This document shows, piece after piece, positions 7,899-16,189 of a DNA stretch of 64,000 nt. This stretch comes from JAFAHD01 sp963772515. Its GTDB lineage: Bacteria; Vulcanimicrobiota; Vulcanimicrobiia; Eremiobacterales; Eremiobacteraceae. The position numbers and the translations under genes are program-made. Below the pieces are notes generated by a model. That model saw only the letters and a program-made list of their open reading frames with translations. It made no database searches and had not been told where the DNA came from. How positions within the stretch are numbered: position 1 is the stretch's first letter; every line of letters begins with the position of its first letter. The stretch is from positions 1-64,000 of the forward strand of contig CAVYXC010000005.1 of NCBI GenBank assembly GCA_963772515.1. Direction: 5' to 3'.

Positions 7899-8768
7899 TC
7901 AGCCCTTGCCTTTGGCAGGTGAGGCACCTGCGTTCTGACACAGCCCCGGCAACGCGATCATCACGGTGCCGAGAGCTTGCACTTGGGCCTGCGTGGAGCT
8001 GTTCGAGCCGCCCCAGTGCTTGCCAAACGCAATCGCGCTCGCGGTCAACACGGCGCCCATGAAGCCGCCGTAATTGCAGAAGAAACGCCGCTTATTCGCG
8101 CCATATGTCAGATTACTGACGATCTCCGAACATGATTCGACGCGTTCAAAAAGATCGGCATACTGATCGTAGTACTTCAAGAGGAACGTGGCGAGCGCTT
8201 GCTTGCGCTGCTCGGGGGTCCCGGCAGTCGCCAGCAGGGGATAGGCCGCGCCCGACAGCGCCGTCGCCGAATGCTCGTTCTCGAAGGAGTTGCACCCGGT
8301 CTGCCAAGAGAAATTGAATATCTCATCGTGCGGGCTCTTTCGCGTGTTCCACGCGTAGATGGACATATAGTAGTCGCACGCGCGCAACCGGTAGAGCAGA
8401 TCATCCAGGTCGCGGTACGCGACCGTTATGTTGCTCGTGATCTCCAGATCGGTGCCCTTGAGGTCGGTCACTCCTTTTAGGAGGCCATCGGGCGAGGATA
8501 TCCCCGAGACCGAGCACAGCGGCATGAAGGTTGGCGGCGGCGGGAAATCGCTGATGTGTCGTGCGCCGCCGAATCCGATGAAGAAGTTGAAATCAGGATA
8601 GGGTATTTGATCGTACGATCGCGGCGTGACCCCGTAAAACGCTGATTGATCAACGGACGTGGCCGCGGGCGCCGGACTCGCCGAGTCGTCTGCGACGCTT
8701 GGCACCGTCGACATGAGCACGCTGAGCGTGGTCAGAGAAAACACAATGACGCGCGCAATGTAACGCAT
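7899..8768 (-). CDS. Exported cysteine-containing protein, unknown
   Basis: A 289-residue protein starting at ATG 8768 with a signal peptide of roughly 26 residues (to PSVADD). The mature chain has a proline-rich stretch near 75-85, scattered cysteines (PLCSV, LRACDYY, TGCNS, VESCSE, FFCNYGG, GLCQNA) and a long helical middle. A hydrophobic segment, GGFMGAVLTASAIAFG, near residue 240 could be a membrane or buried helix. Family not recognised. It converges on the preceding plus-strand gene with 1 bp between stops. It is divergent from the CHASE2 gene, so it sits in the middle of the CHAT/CHASE2 neighbourhood. No Shine-Dalgarno is obvious. Confidence 0.72.
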   Translation of the reverse strand: MRYIARVIVFSLTTLSVLMSTVPSVADDSASPAPAATSVDQSAFYGVTPRSYDQIPYPDFNFFIGFGGARHISDFPPPPTFMPLCSVSGISSPDGLLKGVTDLKGTDLEITSNITVAYRDLDDLLYRLRACDYYMSIYAWNTRKSPHDEIFNFSWQTGCNSFENEHSATALSGAAYPLLATAGTPEQRKQALATFLLKYYDQYADLFERVESCSEIVSNLTYGANKRRFFCNYGGFMGAVLTASAIAFGKHWGGSNSSTQAQVQALGTVMIALPGLCQNAGASPAKGKG

Positions 8769-8879
8769 GACGCGCGTGTATTGAACCCCCTAAGTGTGCT
8801 GTCCTTTCGAAGCGGCGGGAAACCTTATGCGGGCCGCCAATGCCGCAACGTCGAGCGTCTTCGACCCAGGAGTGTCTAT

Positions 8880-10259
8880 CTGGCGTCTCCTTCGACTCAT
8901 GCCGGCGCGCGGTGGACGCGGTTCATCCGGCATTTCGCGATCAACGTGGCGATCGGACTCGTGCTGATGTTCGTTCTTGAGCTGCCATTCGTGCAGAAGA
9001 ACGCAGCTGTTGCCACGCTCCAAGACGGCCTGATCAATTGGCAAATGGACAAGCTCAAGGGCGTCGATAGCGCATCCGAGATCGCGTGGATCGACGTCGA
9101 TGAGAAGACGTACCGCGAGTGGGGTGAGCCGCTCATGACGCGGCGCGACAAGCTCGCGGACCTCATCGACTTCGCAATGCAGCACGAACCGCGCGCGGTG
9201 ATCGTCGACGTCGATTTTTCGGTCCCCAGTAGCTCGGACGACGCGCTCGTACGCGTCCTTCAAAAATACAGCCGGTGCCCTGGCGAGTGCTCCCCGCCCC
9301 TCCTACTTGTGCGCGCCTTTGATGACGGTGTTGAAAATGCATATCCTGGGCAGGCGGGAAGGGTGAACGTCGCTCGGCGGTCCTTCCTCGACCAGGCGCT
9401 GGGCACGTCGCCCGATGACCCCTGGAAGACCGCCGGTCACGTGCGGTGGGGAGCAGCCACCACGGATCACGACCCGGATGAGATGGTTCGCCGGTGGCGT
9501 TTATGGGAGGATTCGTGTAGCGCTCGGGGCGCGTCCGTTCTGACTCCATCCATCGTGCTGCTCGCGGTCGCGGAGCAACGACGGCCGCTGTCGGAGATCC
9601 GCGATGCGCTGCAACCTCACCAGTCCGCATGTGGTCAAGTCGGTGGTCAGGCGCCGCAATCAACCCGGTCGCCTGAAACCGAGTTGACCGGGATCGGGAA
9701 TCCGCCGCATTCTCTGATCCTGACAGAGCGCGGCTTGCAGCGCCGCATCGTGTATCGCATTGCATGGGATGGATCAAATGAGGCTGTTCACGGCTCCATG
9801 CTCGGCGAAGTCGTGTCTGCCGGTTCCATCACCCGTGACTCATCGGCCGGCGCAGCGCTCCAGGACCGCATCGTTGTGATCGGCTCGAGCTGGGACCCGC
9901 TCGACGTGCATCGCACGCCGATAGGCGAAATGCCGGGATCGCTCGTCTTGATCAACGAGGTGAATTCGCTCGAGCATGGAGACGTGCTTCGAGAGCCGGG
10001 GGTTGTGGGGCGGTATGCGCTTGAGATCGCGCTGATATTATTTGTGAGCCTTGTGTTCGCGCTCGTGCCGCCTGCGTACGCGTTGGTGGTCGTCGTCGCT
10101 GCCATCGCGCTCGGAACGCTGACGCTCGGACTCGTCGCGTTCAGCGCCGGGATTTGGGTGGACAGCGTCATACCGCTGGCAGGCGTGATACTCCACGAGG
10201 TCGTCTCACGGTCGCACGAAAAGGTCGCTCGTCTTATTCGCCGTCGGGAGGGATCATGA
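8880..10259 (+). CDS. CHASE2-domain membrane protein without output domain
   Basis: Membrane sensor-like protein of about 459 residues. An N-terminal transmembrane helix (FAINVAIGLVLMFVLELPF) is followed by a CHASE2-type extracytoplasmic domain: IAWIDVDEKTYREWG, the region AVIVDVDFS, then DRIVVIGSSWDPLDVHRTPIG and VLINEVNSLEHGD, which are the usual CHASE2 landmarks. Three hydrophobic helices end the protein, and a short basic tail follows where CHASE2 proteins normally carry a kinase or cyclase. The frame is open to 8646 but ATG choices are poor. AGGAG at 8869-8873 sits seven bases before a CTG at 8880, which I take as the start; GTG 8796 is the alternative. ATGA overlap couples it to the next gene. 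Confidence 0.85.
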   Translation: MASPSTHAGARWTRFIRHFAINVAIGLVLMFVLELPFVQKNAAVATLQDGLINWQMDKLKGVDSASEIAWIDVDEKTYREWGEPLMTRRDKLADLIDFAMQHEPRAVIVDVDFSVPSSSDDALVRVLQKYSRCPGECSPPLLLVRAFDDGVENAYPGQAGRVNVARRSFLDQALGTSPDDPWKTAGHVRWGAATTDHDPDEMVRRWRLWEDSCSARGASVLTPSIVLLAVAEQRRPLSEIRDALQPHQSACGQVGGQAPQSTRSPETELTGIGNPPHSLILTERGLQRRIVYRIAWDGSNEAVHGSMLGEVVSAGSITRDSSAGAALQDRIVVIGSSWDPLDVHRTPIGEMPGSLVLINEVNSLEHGDVLREPGVVGRYALEIALILFVSLVFALVPPAYALVVVVAAIALGTLTLGLVAFSAGIWVDSVIPLAGVILHEVVSRSHEKVARLIRRREGS

Positions 10260-10837
10260 CGCACAACTTTATCCGTACGTGTATCGCCCTTATATTCGTG
10301 CTTGCAGCAAACGCGGCGCAAGCAGCCCCTACGAGTCTCGACGACTGGTTCGCAAACGCTACGGGCCTGACGCAGAAGGTAGCGGTTCAGCACATCGCGA
10401 CCACGGACTTCATGTGCGGCAAGACCTTCAATACCACGTGCAAAGACCACATGTCCGGCGAGGAGCCCGGAATGTTGACCTTCTGGGGGCTCTTGAAATA
10501 CGACCGTGCGCATCAAATCGGGTTTGCGCGGTCAAGTACGGACCAGGAGGGTTTCGCGCTGTTCAAAGCCCCGCCGCCCCCGGGGGTCTCCGTGCCGAAC
10601 GCGGATCTGTCGAACTACGGCACCGGTCGCGGCTTGCACATCGGAAGCACCTATGCGCAGGTACTTGCCCTCTACGGTCCTCCGGAGAAGCATGGTTCGC
10701 ATTTCGTCACTGCGTACGGCGCTAACGACACAGTACATTTCCAAGGTAAGGAAGAACAGCCCGAGGTTATCACGCTCGTGATCGATAACGGGCGCGTTTC
10801 ATCCATCACTATCAATGTAGAACTGTGGGAACCGTGA
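10256..10837 (+). CDS. Exported protein with BamE-like C-terminal part
   Basis: 193 residues. ATG 10256 overlaps the CHASE2 stop (ATGA) and GGGAGGG precedes it, so translation is probably coupled. The signal peptide ends near ANAAQAAP (residue 24). Two cysteines lie in DFMCGKTFNTTC, then a proline run PPPPG. The last 70 residues (GLHIGSTYAQVLALYGPPEKH and following strands to ITINVELW) match the pattern of BamE/SmpA-like folds, in which a G-x-T-x-x-V-x-x-x-YG-x-P motif opens the domain. It may assist the CHASE2 protein in the periplasm; this rests only on coupling. Family of the N-terminal half unknown. Confidence 0.78.
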   Translation: MTHNFIRTCIALIFVLAANAAQAAPTSLDDWFANATGLTQKVAVQHIATTDFMCGKTFNTTCKDHMSGEEPGMLTFWGLLKYDRAHQIGFARSSTDQEGFALFKAPPPPGVSVPNADLSNYGTGRGLHIGSTYAQVLALYGPPEKHGSHFVTAYGANDTVHFQGKEEQPEVITLVIDNGRVSSITINVELWEP

Positions 10838-10899
10838 GGTTGCACTTCTGAGCGTCGTTCTATCTTGAGGTTGATGCTATTTAAGGGAGATCGCACATC

Positions 10900-11379
10900 A
10901 TGGTTGCAGCCTTACTCGCCATAACCGTCATCGCTTTTGGAACTACCGGAAACGGTTATTCAACACCCGCGCCCCCAGCGACCCCGCTCACGGCGTCACT
11001 GGGGCAAAGCGTCGCCTTCGGCAACCTAAACGTGACGATCCAGGAGCTGCGCGATGCGACGCCGGCCGACAATCCTGATCAGATTCCCGTGTTGGTCGAC
11101 CAAAGGCTCATGGTGATACATGTCCTTCTGGCGAACAACGCGCCCGCTCCTTATACCGGCGTCGTCACGTACACGCTCGAGGATAAGAGCGGCGTCGGGC
11201 CCCGGGGGAGGGACATAAAACCTTCAAGCCTCAACATCCATCAGGGCGCTCCCGTCCACCTTAGTGGGCTGTTCACCGTCACCAAGTCGTTCGTCCCTAC
11301 AACGCTGCTGGTGGAGTGCTCGTTGTGCGGCGCAGGCAACGTGTACAAAGCAGTACGCTTCGTTATTCCAGGGCCGTGA
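10900..11379 (+). CDS. Exported beta-rich protein, unknown
   Basis: The 159-residue product has GGGAG ahead of its ATG. The first 20 or so residues are hydrophobic and act as a signal peptide or anchor, followed by a Pro/Ala/Thr segment. The rest is predicted beta-rich: QSVAFGNLNVTIQELRD, LMVIHVLLANNAPAPYTGVV and ending VYKAVRFVIP. This pattern resembles DUF4352-like immunoglobulin folds that sit outside the membrane; I cannot confirm it. It follows the CHASE2 operon by 62 bp on the same strand and ends 15 bp from a convergent gene. Confidence 0.72.
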   Translation: MVAALLAITVIAFGTTGNGYSTPAPPATPLTASLGQSVAFGNLNVTIQELRDATPADNPDQIPVLVDQRLMVIHVLLANNAPAPYTGVVTYTLEDKSGVGPRGRDIKPSSLNIHQGAPVHLSGLFTVTKSFVPTTLLVECSLCGAGNVYKAVRFVIPGP

Positions 11380-11394
11380 TCGATCTCTGACTGC

Positions 11395-11898
11395 TCAAGC
11401 ACCCCCGCATCCGTGTTGTGAATTCTGTATGCGGTATGCCGCTTTCGCCTTATAGTCGTACACACGATAGACGCGCCCTCGCTGATCGCTCGCCACAGTC
11501 GGGCATTCGCTCTCGGATGGCACGTAGATCAGACACAACTGAACCTTGTCGCCAGGGCGCTCGTACGCGTCAATCGCGTTCGTGCCGTAATCGACCACGC
11601 TGATCCCGTCGGCGAACGAAATGGAGACACCGCCACTCTCCCAAACGCCTGCCTGGTTGATTTCGCTTTGCGTGAGCGCCCCGCCGGAATTGAGCCGCGC
11701 CTGAGCCGCAGCGCTGAGCTTCGTGGGATCTAGCAGCCGCGGGCCCGCCGTCTCGACTTGAGTATTCGAGCATAGCGAGTTCGTTGCAGGCCAGGGAAGC
11801 GCCGGGGACTCTACGGCGCTTGGCGGAGGGCCGTCGTACGAAGCTACTGCAGTGGCCGGTCCTGCGATCAGCGCAGCAGCGATGAATATGTGGATCAC
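11395..11898 (-). CDS. Exported protein of unknown function
   Basis: This 167-residue protein starts at GTG, with GAGGT upstream. The hydrophobic N-terminus (IFIAAALIAGPATAVA) is a signal peptide. The mature part has four cysteines (SLCSNT, LCLIYV, SECPTV, HGCGGA), compatible with two disulphides. A stretch GALTQSEINQAGVWESGGVSISF shows no family I know. It is the third gene of a minus-strand run (13916 to 11395) with gaps of 2 and 18 bp, so it is probably co-transcribed with the metalloprotease. Confidence 0.72.
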   Translation of the reverse strand: MIHIFIAAALIAGPATAVASYDGPPPSAVESPALPWPATNSLCSNTQVETAGPRLLDPTKLSAAAQARLNSGGALTQSEINQAGVWESGGVSISFADGISVVDYGTNAIDAYERPGDKVQLCLIYVPSESECPTVASDQRGRVYRVYDYKAKAAYRIQNSQHGCGGA

Positions 11899-11916
11899 AA
11901 GTGTGAGACCTCGACT

Positions 11917-13203
11917 TCAGAACTGGGTGATCGGACCGCCCGGCTTCGAAGTCGGGCCGATCCGCGGATGTGGATATATGATGTGCGGAACGGCCTTCGG
12001 GCAGTTCGTGTAAGGCTTCAAATCGGCGTCCTGGGGATTCGTGCACAAGAGATAACTGCGCTGCGGATCCTGCATCAGGTTGTGGCGCATCGTCGCCACT
12101 TGACTTCGCGTGAACAGCATCGGCTTGCGGCATATGAAGTAGCTCATCACGTCGTTCTTGTCGGGCCGGAAGGTGAGCGAAACCGGTTTGCCGCTGAATT
12201 GCGCATGCAGCGTGAAGGTGGGTCCGTTGAACACGATCGTCGCGCCGCTGCCATCGCTGAGCGTTTTGCCCGTCGGCGGGTGGCAAAAGCCGATGTTGTT
12301 GTCGTTGAAGAGATGGGCGCCTGCATCGGGCGGCGTGTCGGTGACCGTGAACGTCCAGCCGCTGGTGAGATTGGTTCCATCGGAGATCAGCGGACCGGCC
12401 GGCGAGTCGCCGTCGTAGATCTTGATCGACCGAGTCGTGCCCGAGCGCGGGTTGCCGTCGTACCAGCTTTGCAACGCCGCGGGCGTCGATAAGAAATCGA
12501 ACGTGCCCGGGAATGTGTGCGGCAATCCGAAGTAGTGGCCGACCTCATGCGAGAGCTGGCTGAAGTTCTGGTAGACGTACCACGATGACGGCGCATAGGT
12601 GCAGCCGGAGCCGTCGGAAGCGATCGGCGGGTTTGGATGGCTGGGATCGACGGGGTCGGTCGCCACCGTCGTTCCGCAATACACGGACGGCATGACGGTA
12701 TAGCTCGCGCTGCAATCCGTCGTAATGCTGCCGCTGCACCCAGTGCTGCCGACCGGCACGTATGCGTTGTAGGCGGTATAACCGTTGCCCGTCACGCCGA
12801 TGCCCGAGCCCGCCGGACCGTACGCCCGGAAAAAGACGACCATCTTGCCCGGGTACTTGGCGGCCTGCTTTGAAGCGGCTCGGTCGTTGTTATGGGCGAG
12901 GCGATTGATGATGGAGTTCTTCACGCGCGCGAGATCGTGCGCCGCGTCGAAATCCACGACGATGTGTGCGTTCGAAGCGCGCAACGACTCGTTCTCGTTG
13001 CCGATCCATTGCTTGAGCTGCTTGAGGGTAAGCACGCCCGTCGGGTTGGCGCCGTTGTCATCCGAGAGGATGACAGCCTCCATGCGGACGTGGATCGTCA
13101 TGAGATCGACATCCGGAGGTTGCGCGGCGGATGGAGTCGCACGCACAAGTGCAAGACAGCAGGCGAGCAATAGTGCAGGCACAACGATAAAACGATGCAT
13201 CAT
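11917..13203 (-). CDS. Secreted zinc metalloprotease, pappalysin-like metzincin
   Basis: The protein has 428 residues with a signal peptide to about residue 27 (SAAQPP). The zinc motif HEVGHYFGLPH at about 219-229 is a full HExxHxxGxxH metzincin site, and NDVMSYF downstream is the Met-turn. Cysteines are frequent, as in pappalysin-type (M43) secreted proteases. The segment before the zinc site carries a Ser/Gly/Cys-rich insertion. ATG 13203 is two bases past the stop of the upstream gene; GTG 13209 would overlap that stop as GTGA. Either way the two genes are coupled. Substrate unknown; activity outside the cytoplasm is likely. It sits in a cluster of exported proteins of unknown role. Confidence 0.88.
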   Translation of the reverse strand: MMHRFIVVPALLLACCLALVRATPSAAQPPDVDLMTIHVRMEAVILSDDNGANPTGVLTLKQLKQWIGNENESLRASNAHIVVDFDAAHDLARVKNSIINRLAHNNDRAASKQAAKYPGKMVVFFRAYGPAGSGIGVTGNGYTAYNAYVPVGSTGCSGSITTDCSASYTVMPSVYCGTTVATDPVDPSHPNPPIASDGSGCTYAPSSWYVYQNFSQLSHEVGHYFGLPHTFPGTFDFLSTPAALQSWYDGNPRSGTTRSIKIYDGDSPAGPLISDGTNLTSGWTFTVTDTPPDAGAHLFNDNNIGFCHPPTGKTLSDGSGATIVFNGPTFTLHAQFSGKPVSLTFRPDKNDVMSYFICRKPMLFTRSQVATMRHNLMQDPQRSYLLCTNPQDADLKPYTNCPKAVPHIIYPHPRIGPTSKPGGPITQF

Positions 13204-13205
13204 GG

Positions 13206-13916
13206 TCACTTGGGCACCGTTTCGCGCGTGTCCGACGAGCGCTCGAAGTGAAGTGAAATCTCCTGTTTCTTTTCGCCGGTGACGTCTGAGGTCGTAAGCA
13301 CCTTTTGCACGTCGCCGCTGATCGGCACGAGCAGCGATGGTTTGAGCACTATCGTACCGATCGTCGTCGCCTTCGCGTCATACGACGCGAAAGTTGCTTG
13401 CTGCTGTTCCCGCACGGTCATCAACGCTCCATCGATCTTCGTGATGGTGAAGACGGTCTGGACTTTCGTTCCCGAGCGATCGTAGTTGACGGTCCACGTG
13501 TCGCCCACCGTATCTTTGCCGGCGGGGATGAAATCAGGACCGAAATACTGGAGCAGCTCGCGCGTGACGTCTTCGATCGAAGCGCCCCCGAAGACGACGG
13601 TCCCGTCCCCGGTCACCTCTCCATTGAAAGTGTATGGGCTGCCCTTGTTATTCATCAGCTCGGTGACTTGGACGCCGAGCACATCGTTTTGGAACCCCAT
13701 GACGTCGACGGTGACTGTGCCGCGATCGGCGGTAGCATGGGTGTCCGAGGTCATGCCTTCGTACGCGTTCGCGTGCGCCGTGCTGCGCGAGCCGACGGTG
13801 ACTTTGTAGACCACCTCGCGCAGCGGGCCGCCCGCCGGCGGCGCTTGAGCTGGGCTTGGCTGCGCCGTCGGTGCGGTTGCGGCCAGCACGAGAACGACAA
13901 GCGACATGACGATCAT
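13206..13916 (-). CDS. Exported protein of unknown function
   Basis: 236 residues; TAGGAG six bases before ATG makes the start firm. A signal peptide (hydrophobic to about residue 15) is followed by a Pro/Ala segment to about 32. The mature chain is a long run of beta strands with few charged clusters (REVVYKVTVGSRSTAHA, GEVTGDGTVVFGGASIEDV, AGKDTVGDTWTVNYDRSG). It is free of cysteine. I do not recognise a family. It is the first gene of the minus-strand run that ends with the metalloprotease and one more exported protein, so its promoter should lie just upstream of 13916. Confidence 0.76.
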   Translation of the reverse strand: MIVMSLVVLVLAATAPTAQPSPAQAPPAGGPLREVVYKVTVGSRSTAHANAYEGMTSDTHATADRGTVTVDVMGFQNDVLGVQVTELMNNKGSPYTFNGEVTGDGTVVFGGASIEDVTRELLQYFGPDFIPAGKDTVGDTWTVNYDRSGTKVQTVFTITKIDGALMTVREQQQATFASYDAKATTIGTIVLKPSLLVPISGDVQKVLTTSDVTGEKKQEISLHFERSSDTRETVPK

Positions 13917-13977
13917 CAGTGTCTCCTATGTCGGAAAACTGAATCGGTCGTGAGTCGCCCCTACTTATTCGGCTGGC

Positions 13978-14535
13978 TTACGGATGTCCTTGGTAGAGCG
14001 TCGGGCTCGGCGACGGCAGGCGAGGATCGGTCCAGGTGTTTCCGTCGGCGTACTCGATCTTCAACGCCAGACACGTCAGCTTCACGCCTAGAGCCGGGAC
14101 GATATTCGGATTGACTCCGTACTTCCGTTTGATGTCTGCGTTTGGCGAAAACTTGCCCTGATCGCGCGCCTCCGCCACCATCACGCCTCGAACCTCAGCG
14201 CCGAATTCGATGACTTTCATCTCTTTGCCGGTCACGTTCCTGAAGTCGATGTACAGATTCGCCGATCCTGAGGTCGGCGGTTGGTAGTACGTCCGGCCGG
14301 CGGGATCGTTGAAATAGTACGGTGCACCCGGCGTGTAGCCGCTCGTGTATCCCGTGAAGCCCGTCGGGGCGGCGTATCCGCCCGGTCGACCGCCTTTGAC
14401 TTCGAGGTCGCACCGCATGACGTCGATCGGGCTCACCGAGGTCGCGCGTGCCGGAGCCGTACCGGGACCGAGGCCTAGCACCACGCCGAACAGCGCAGTG
14501 CAAAAAACAATTTGTACTTTCATCACGACGTACAT
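13978..14535 (-). CDS. Exported Tyr/Gly-rich protein, unknown
   Basis: This is a 185-residue protein with ATG at 14535 and a second ATG four codons on; neither has a clear ribosome site. A signal peptide ends near APARATS. The first mature third is rich in Tyr, Gly and Pro (GYAAPTGFTGYTSGYTPGAPYY), which looks like a flexible or adhesive stretch. A beta domain (ANLYIDFRNVTGKEMKVIEFGAEVRG) then suggests an immunoglobulin-like fold. Two cysteines are present (MRCDL, LTCLAL). Family unknown. It precedes the 13916-11395 run on the same strand by 61 bp and may belong to it. Confidence 0.72.
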   Translation of the reverse strand: MYVVMKVQIVFCTALFGVVLGLGPGTAPARATSVSPIDVMRCDLEVKGGRPGGYAAPTGFTGYTSGYTPGAPYYFNDPAGRTYYQPPTSGSANLYIDFRNVTGKEMKVIEFGAEVRGVMVAEARDQGKFSPNADIKRKYGVNPNIVPALGVKLTCLALKIEYADGNTWTDPRLPSPSPTLYQGHP

Positions 14536-14616
14536 GCGCCAACGCCTCGTGCAACTCCGCTATCCGCATCGGCCCAGAACAAGGGCAAATCGGCCGGCAT
14601 CGTGTAGTTTTCGAAC

Positions 14617-14901
14617 ATGTGCAGGAACATAAGAACTCTTTTCAACTTCGAGCCGCCGGTCAGCGCCGAGGAGGTTCGGTCAGCGTCGCTTCAGTTCGTG
14701 CGAAAGATCAGCGGTTTCACCAAGCCATCTAAGGCAAACGAGGACGCGTTCGGCGCCGCAGTAGACGAGATAGCGCGCGTCTCGACCCGTCTTCTTCATG
14801 CGCTCGAAACGACCGCTCCACCCAAGGATCGACTCGTGGAAGCCGCAAGAGCGAAAAGTCGCGCCATCAAGAGATTCGGTCTTACCGAACGCGCGGTGTA
14901 G
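14617..14901 (+). CDS. DUF2277 family protein
   Basis: 94 residues matching DUF2277 from end to end: MCRNIRTLFNFEPP at the N-terminus, LQFVRKISGFTKPS in the middle and ALETTAPPKDR before a basic helical tail. Members are short soluble proteins of unknown function, widespread in bacteria. Its 3' end overlaps the end of the amine oxidase gene on the other strand by 20 bp. Confidence 0.9.
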   Translation: MCRNIRTLFNFEPPVSAEEVRSASLQFVRKISGFTKPSKANEDAFGAAVDEIARVSTRLLHALETTAPPKDRLVEAARAKSRAIKRFGLTERAV

Positions 14902-16189
14902 CAGCCACTTCGGAAGCGGCGCGCAGACCAGTGACATAGGCGCCCGCCACCGTGGCCGCGATCGGTTGCGTCGCGGTTTCCGAACCCGCCCAGAAGAGCG
15001 CACCGGTATCCGCCGCCGCCAGACGCGCTCGCGCCCCAGCTGCTCCCGGACGTAGGAACGTGTAGCCGCCGCACGCGAGCGGATCTGCGCTCCAATCGAT
15101 CAGTCGCCAGCTCGCTGGTTTCGGTTTGGCCTTGGGAAAACGACGTTGCAGATCTGCGATGATCGTCGCCAGAGCCTCTTCTTCACTCATTCGAGCCAGT
15201 GACGTAGCGCGTTCTCCGGTGCAGTATGCGGTCAGAACCGGCGCTTCGGATCCTGCCTTATAGAACACATTCCAGTAGAGCGCGACCGGCCCCATGCTCA
15301 AACACACTGCCGCGAGTCGTCGCGGCCAAAACGGCTCGTCGAACCGCATGATGACTTTGAGCACCGGACCACTGACCATCGCGCGCAGCGCCTCGCGCTT
15401 GGTCTCTGGGAGTTCGGGCTTGAAGCGAACCGCGCCGGATTGTAACACGCCGGCCGGCAGCGTCGAGATGGCAGCCTGCGCAGCGTGTTCGCGACCGTCG
15501 ACGCCGCGGATCAGCACTCCATCCGGCGCCCATTCAATCGTTTCGGCGACGAAACCAAGGTCGATCTCGAGATCGCGAGCGATGTGCTCGACGACTCGGT
15601 CGTAGCCTTCGTTGACGCGATAATCATCGCTGGTCTCTAGCTCAAGCACTCCGTCGTCGAGGAAGCCATGGATACCGATCTCGCGCGTGCTTCCCGGAAG
15701 ATGCGTGGTGAACACCATCTCGGCGAGCGACCGGGCGCGGCCGTGGTAGCCGCGCCGATCGAGAAACTCGCTCGCCGACGTGTCGCGCGATTCGCGTCGC
15801 GCCAGGCGACGCAAGATCGTGAATGACGGCCACGTCTGCGGATGCAGCAACGCGCGCGACAACCACTGCGTGCCGTAGCCGAGATCGATCATCATCGCGC
15901 TGAGGGCGTGCGAGTTCGGGCGTACGGTCAAGCCGGCGGCTTGGACCTCCGGCCACGTCTGCGCGCGCCTCCCGTGGATCAGCTCGGCGCCCGCTTCGAC
16001 CGGCGCATCGCAGACATCGCGCAGCGTGTGGATGCGCCCGCCGATCCGCTGCCGGGCCTCCAGCACGCGGACGCGCAGTCCCGCGCGCACGAGCGCGCGT
16101 GCAGCCGTCACGCCGGCAATGCCGGCGCCGATCACAAGGACGTCACAAGTATGAGTGCTGTCGCTGCCCGAAGCGTTGGGGCGTGTCAA
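14882..16189 (-). CDS. FAD-dependent flavin amine oxidase family protein
   Basis: This 435-residue protein begins with a Rossmann FAD-binding motif (VLVIGAGIAGVTAARAL) and the second flavin motif EARQRIGGRIHT, which together define the monoamine oxidase / polyamine oxidase superfamily. Near the C-terminus, ALFWAGSETATQPIAATVAGAYVTG is the usual closing FAD motif. It probably oxidises an amine or a related substrate; the substrate cannot be read from sequence. The start is TTG 16189, which leaves it overlapping the first codons of the divergent epimerase gene by 7 bp. No in-frame ATG lies before the FAD motif. It converges on the DUF2277 gene with a 20-bp overlap. Confidence 0.88.
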   Translation of the reverse strand: MTRPNASGSDSTHTCDVLVIGAGIAGVTAARALVRAGLRVRVLEARQRIGGRIHTLRDVCDAPVEAGAELIHGRRAQTWPEVQAAGLTVRPNSHALSAMMIDLGYGTQWLSRALLHPQTWPSFTILRRLARRESRDTSASEFLDRRGYHGRARSLAEMVFTTHLPGSTREIGIHGFLDDGVLELETSDDYRVNEGYDRVVEHIARDLEIDLGFVAETIEWAPDGVLIRGVDGREHAAQAAISTLPAGVLQSGAVRFKPELPETKREALRAMVSGPVLKVIMRFDEPFWPRRLAAVCLSMGPVALYWNVFYKAGSEAPVLTAYCTGERATSLARMSEEEALATIIADLQRRFPKAKPKPASWRLIDWSADPLACGGYTFLRPGAAGARARLAAADTGALFWAGSETATQPIAATVAGAYVTGLRAASEVAATPRVR

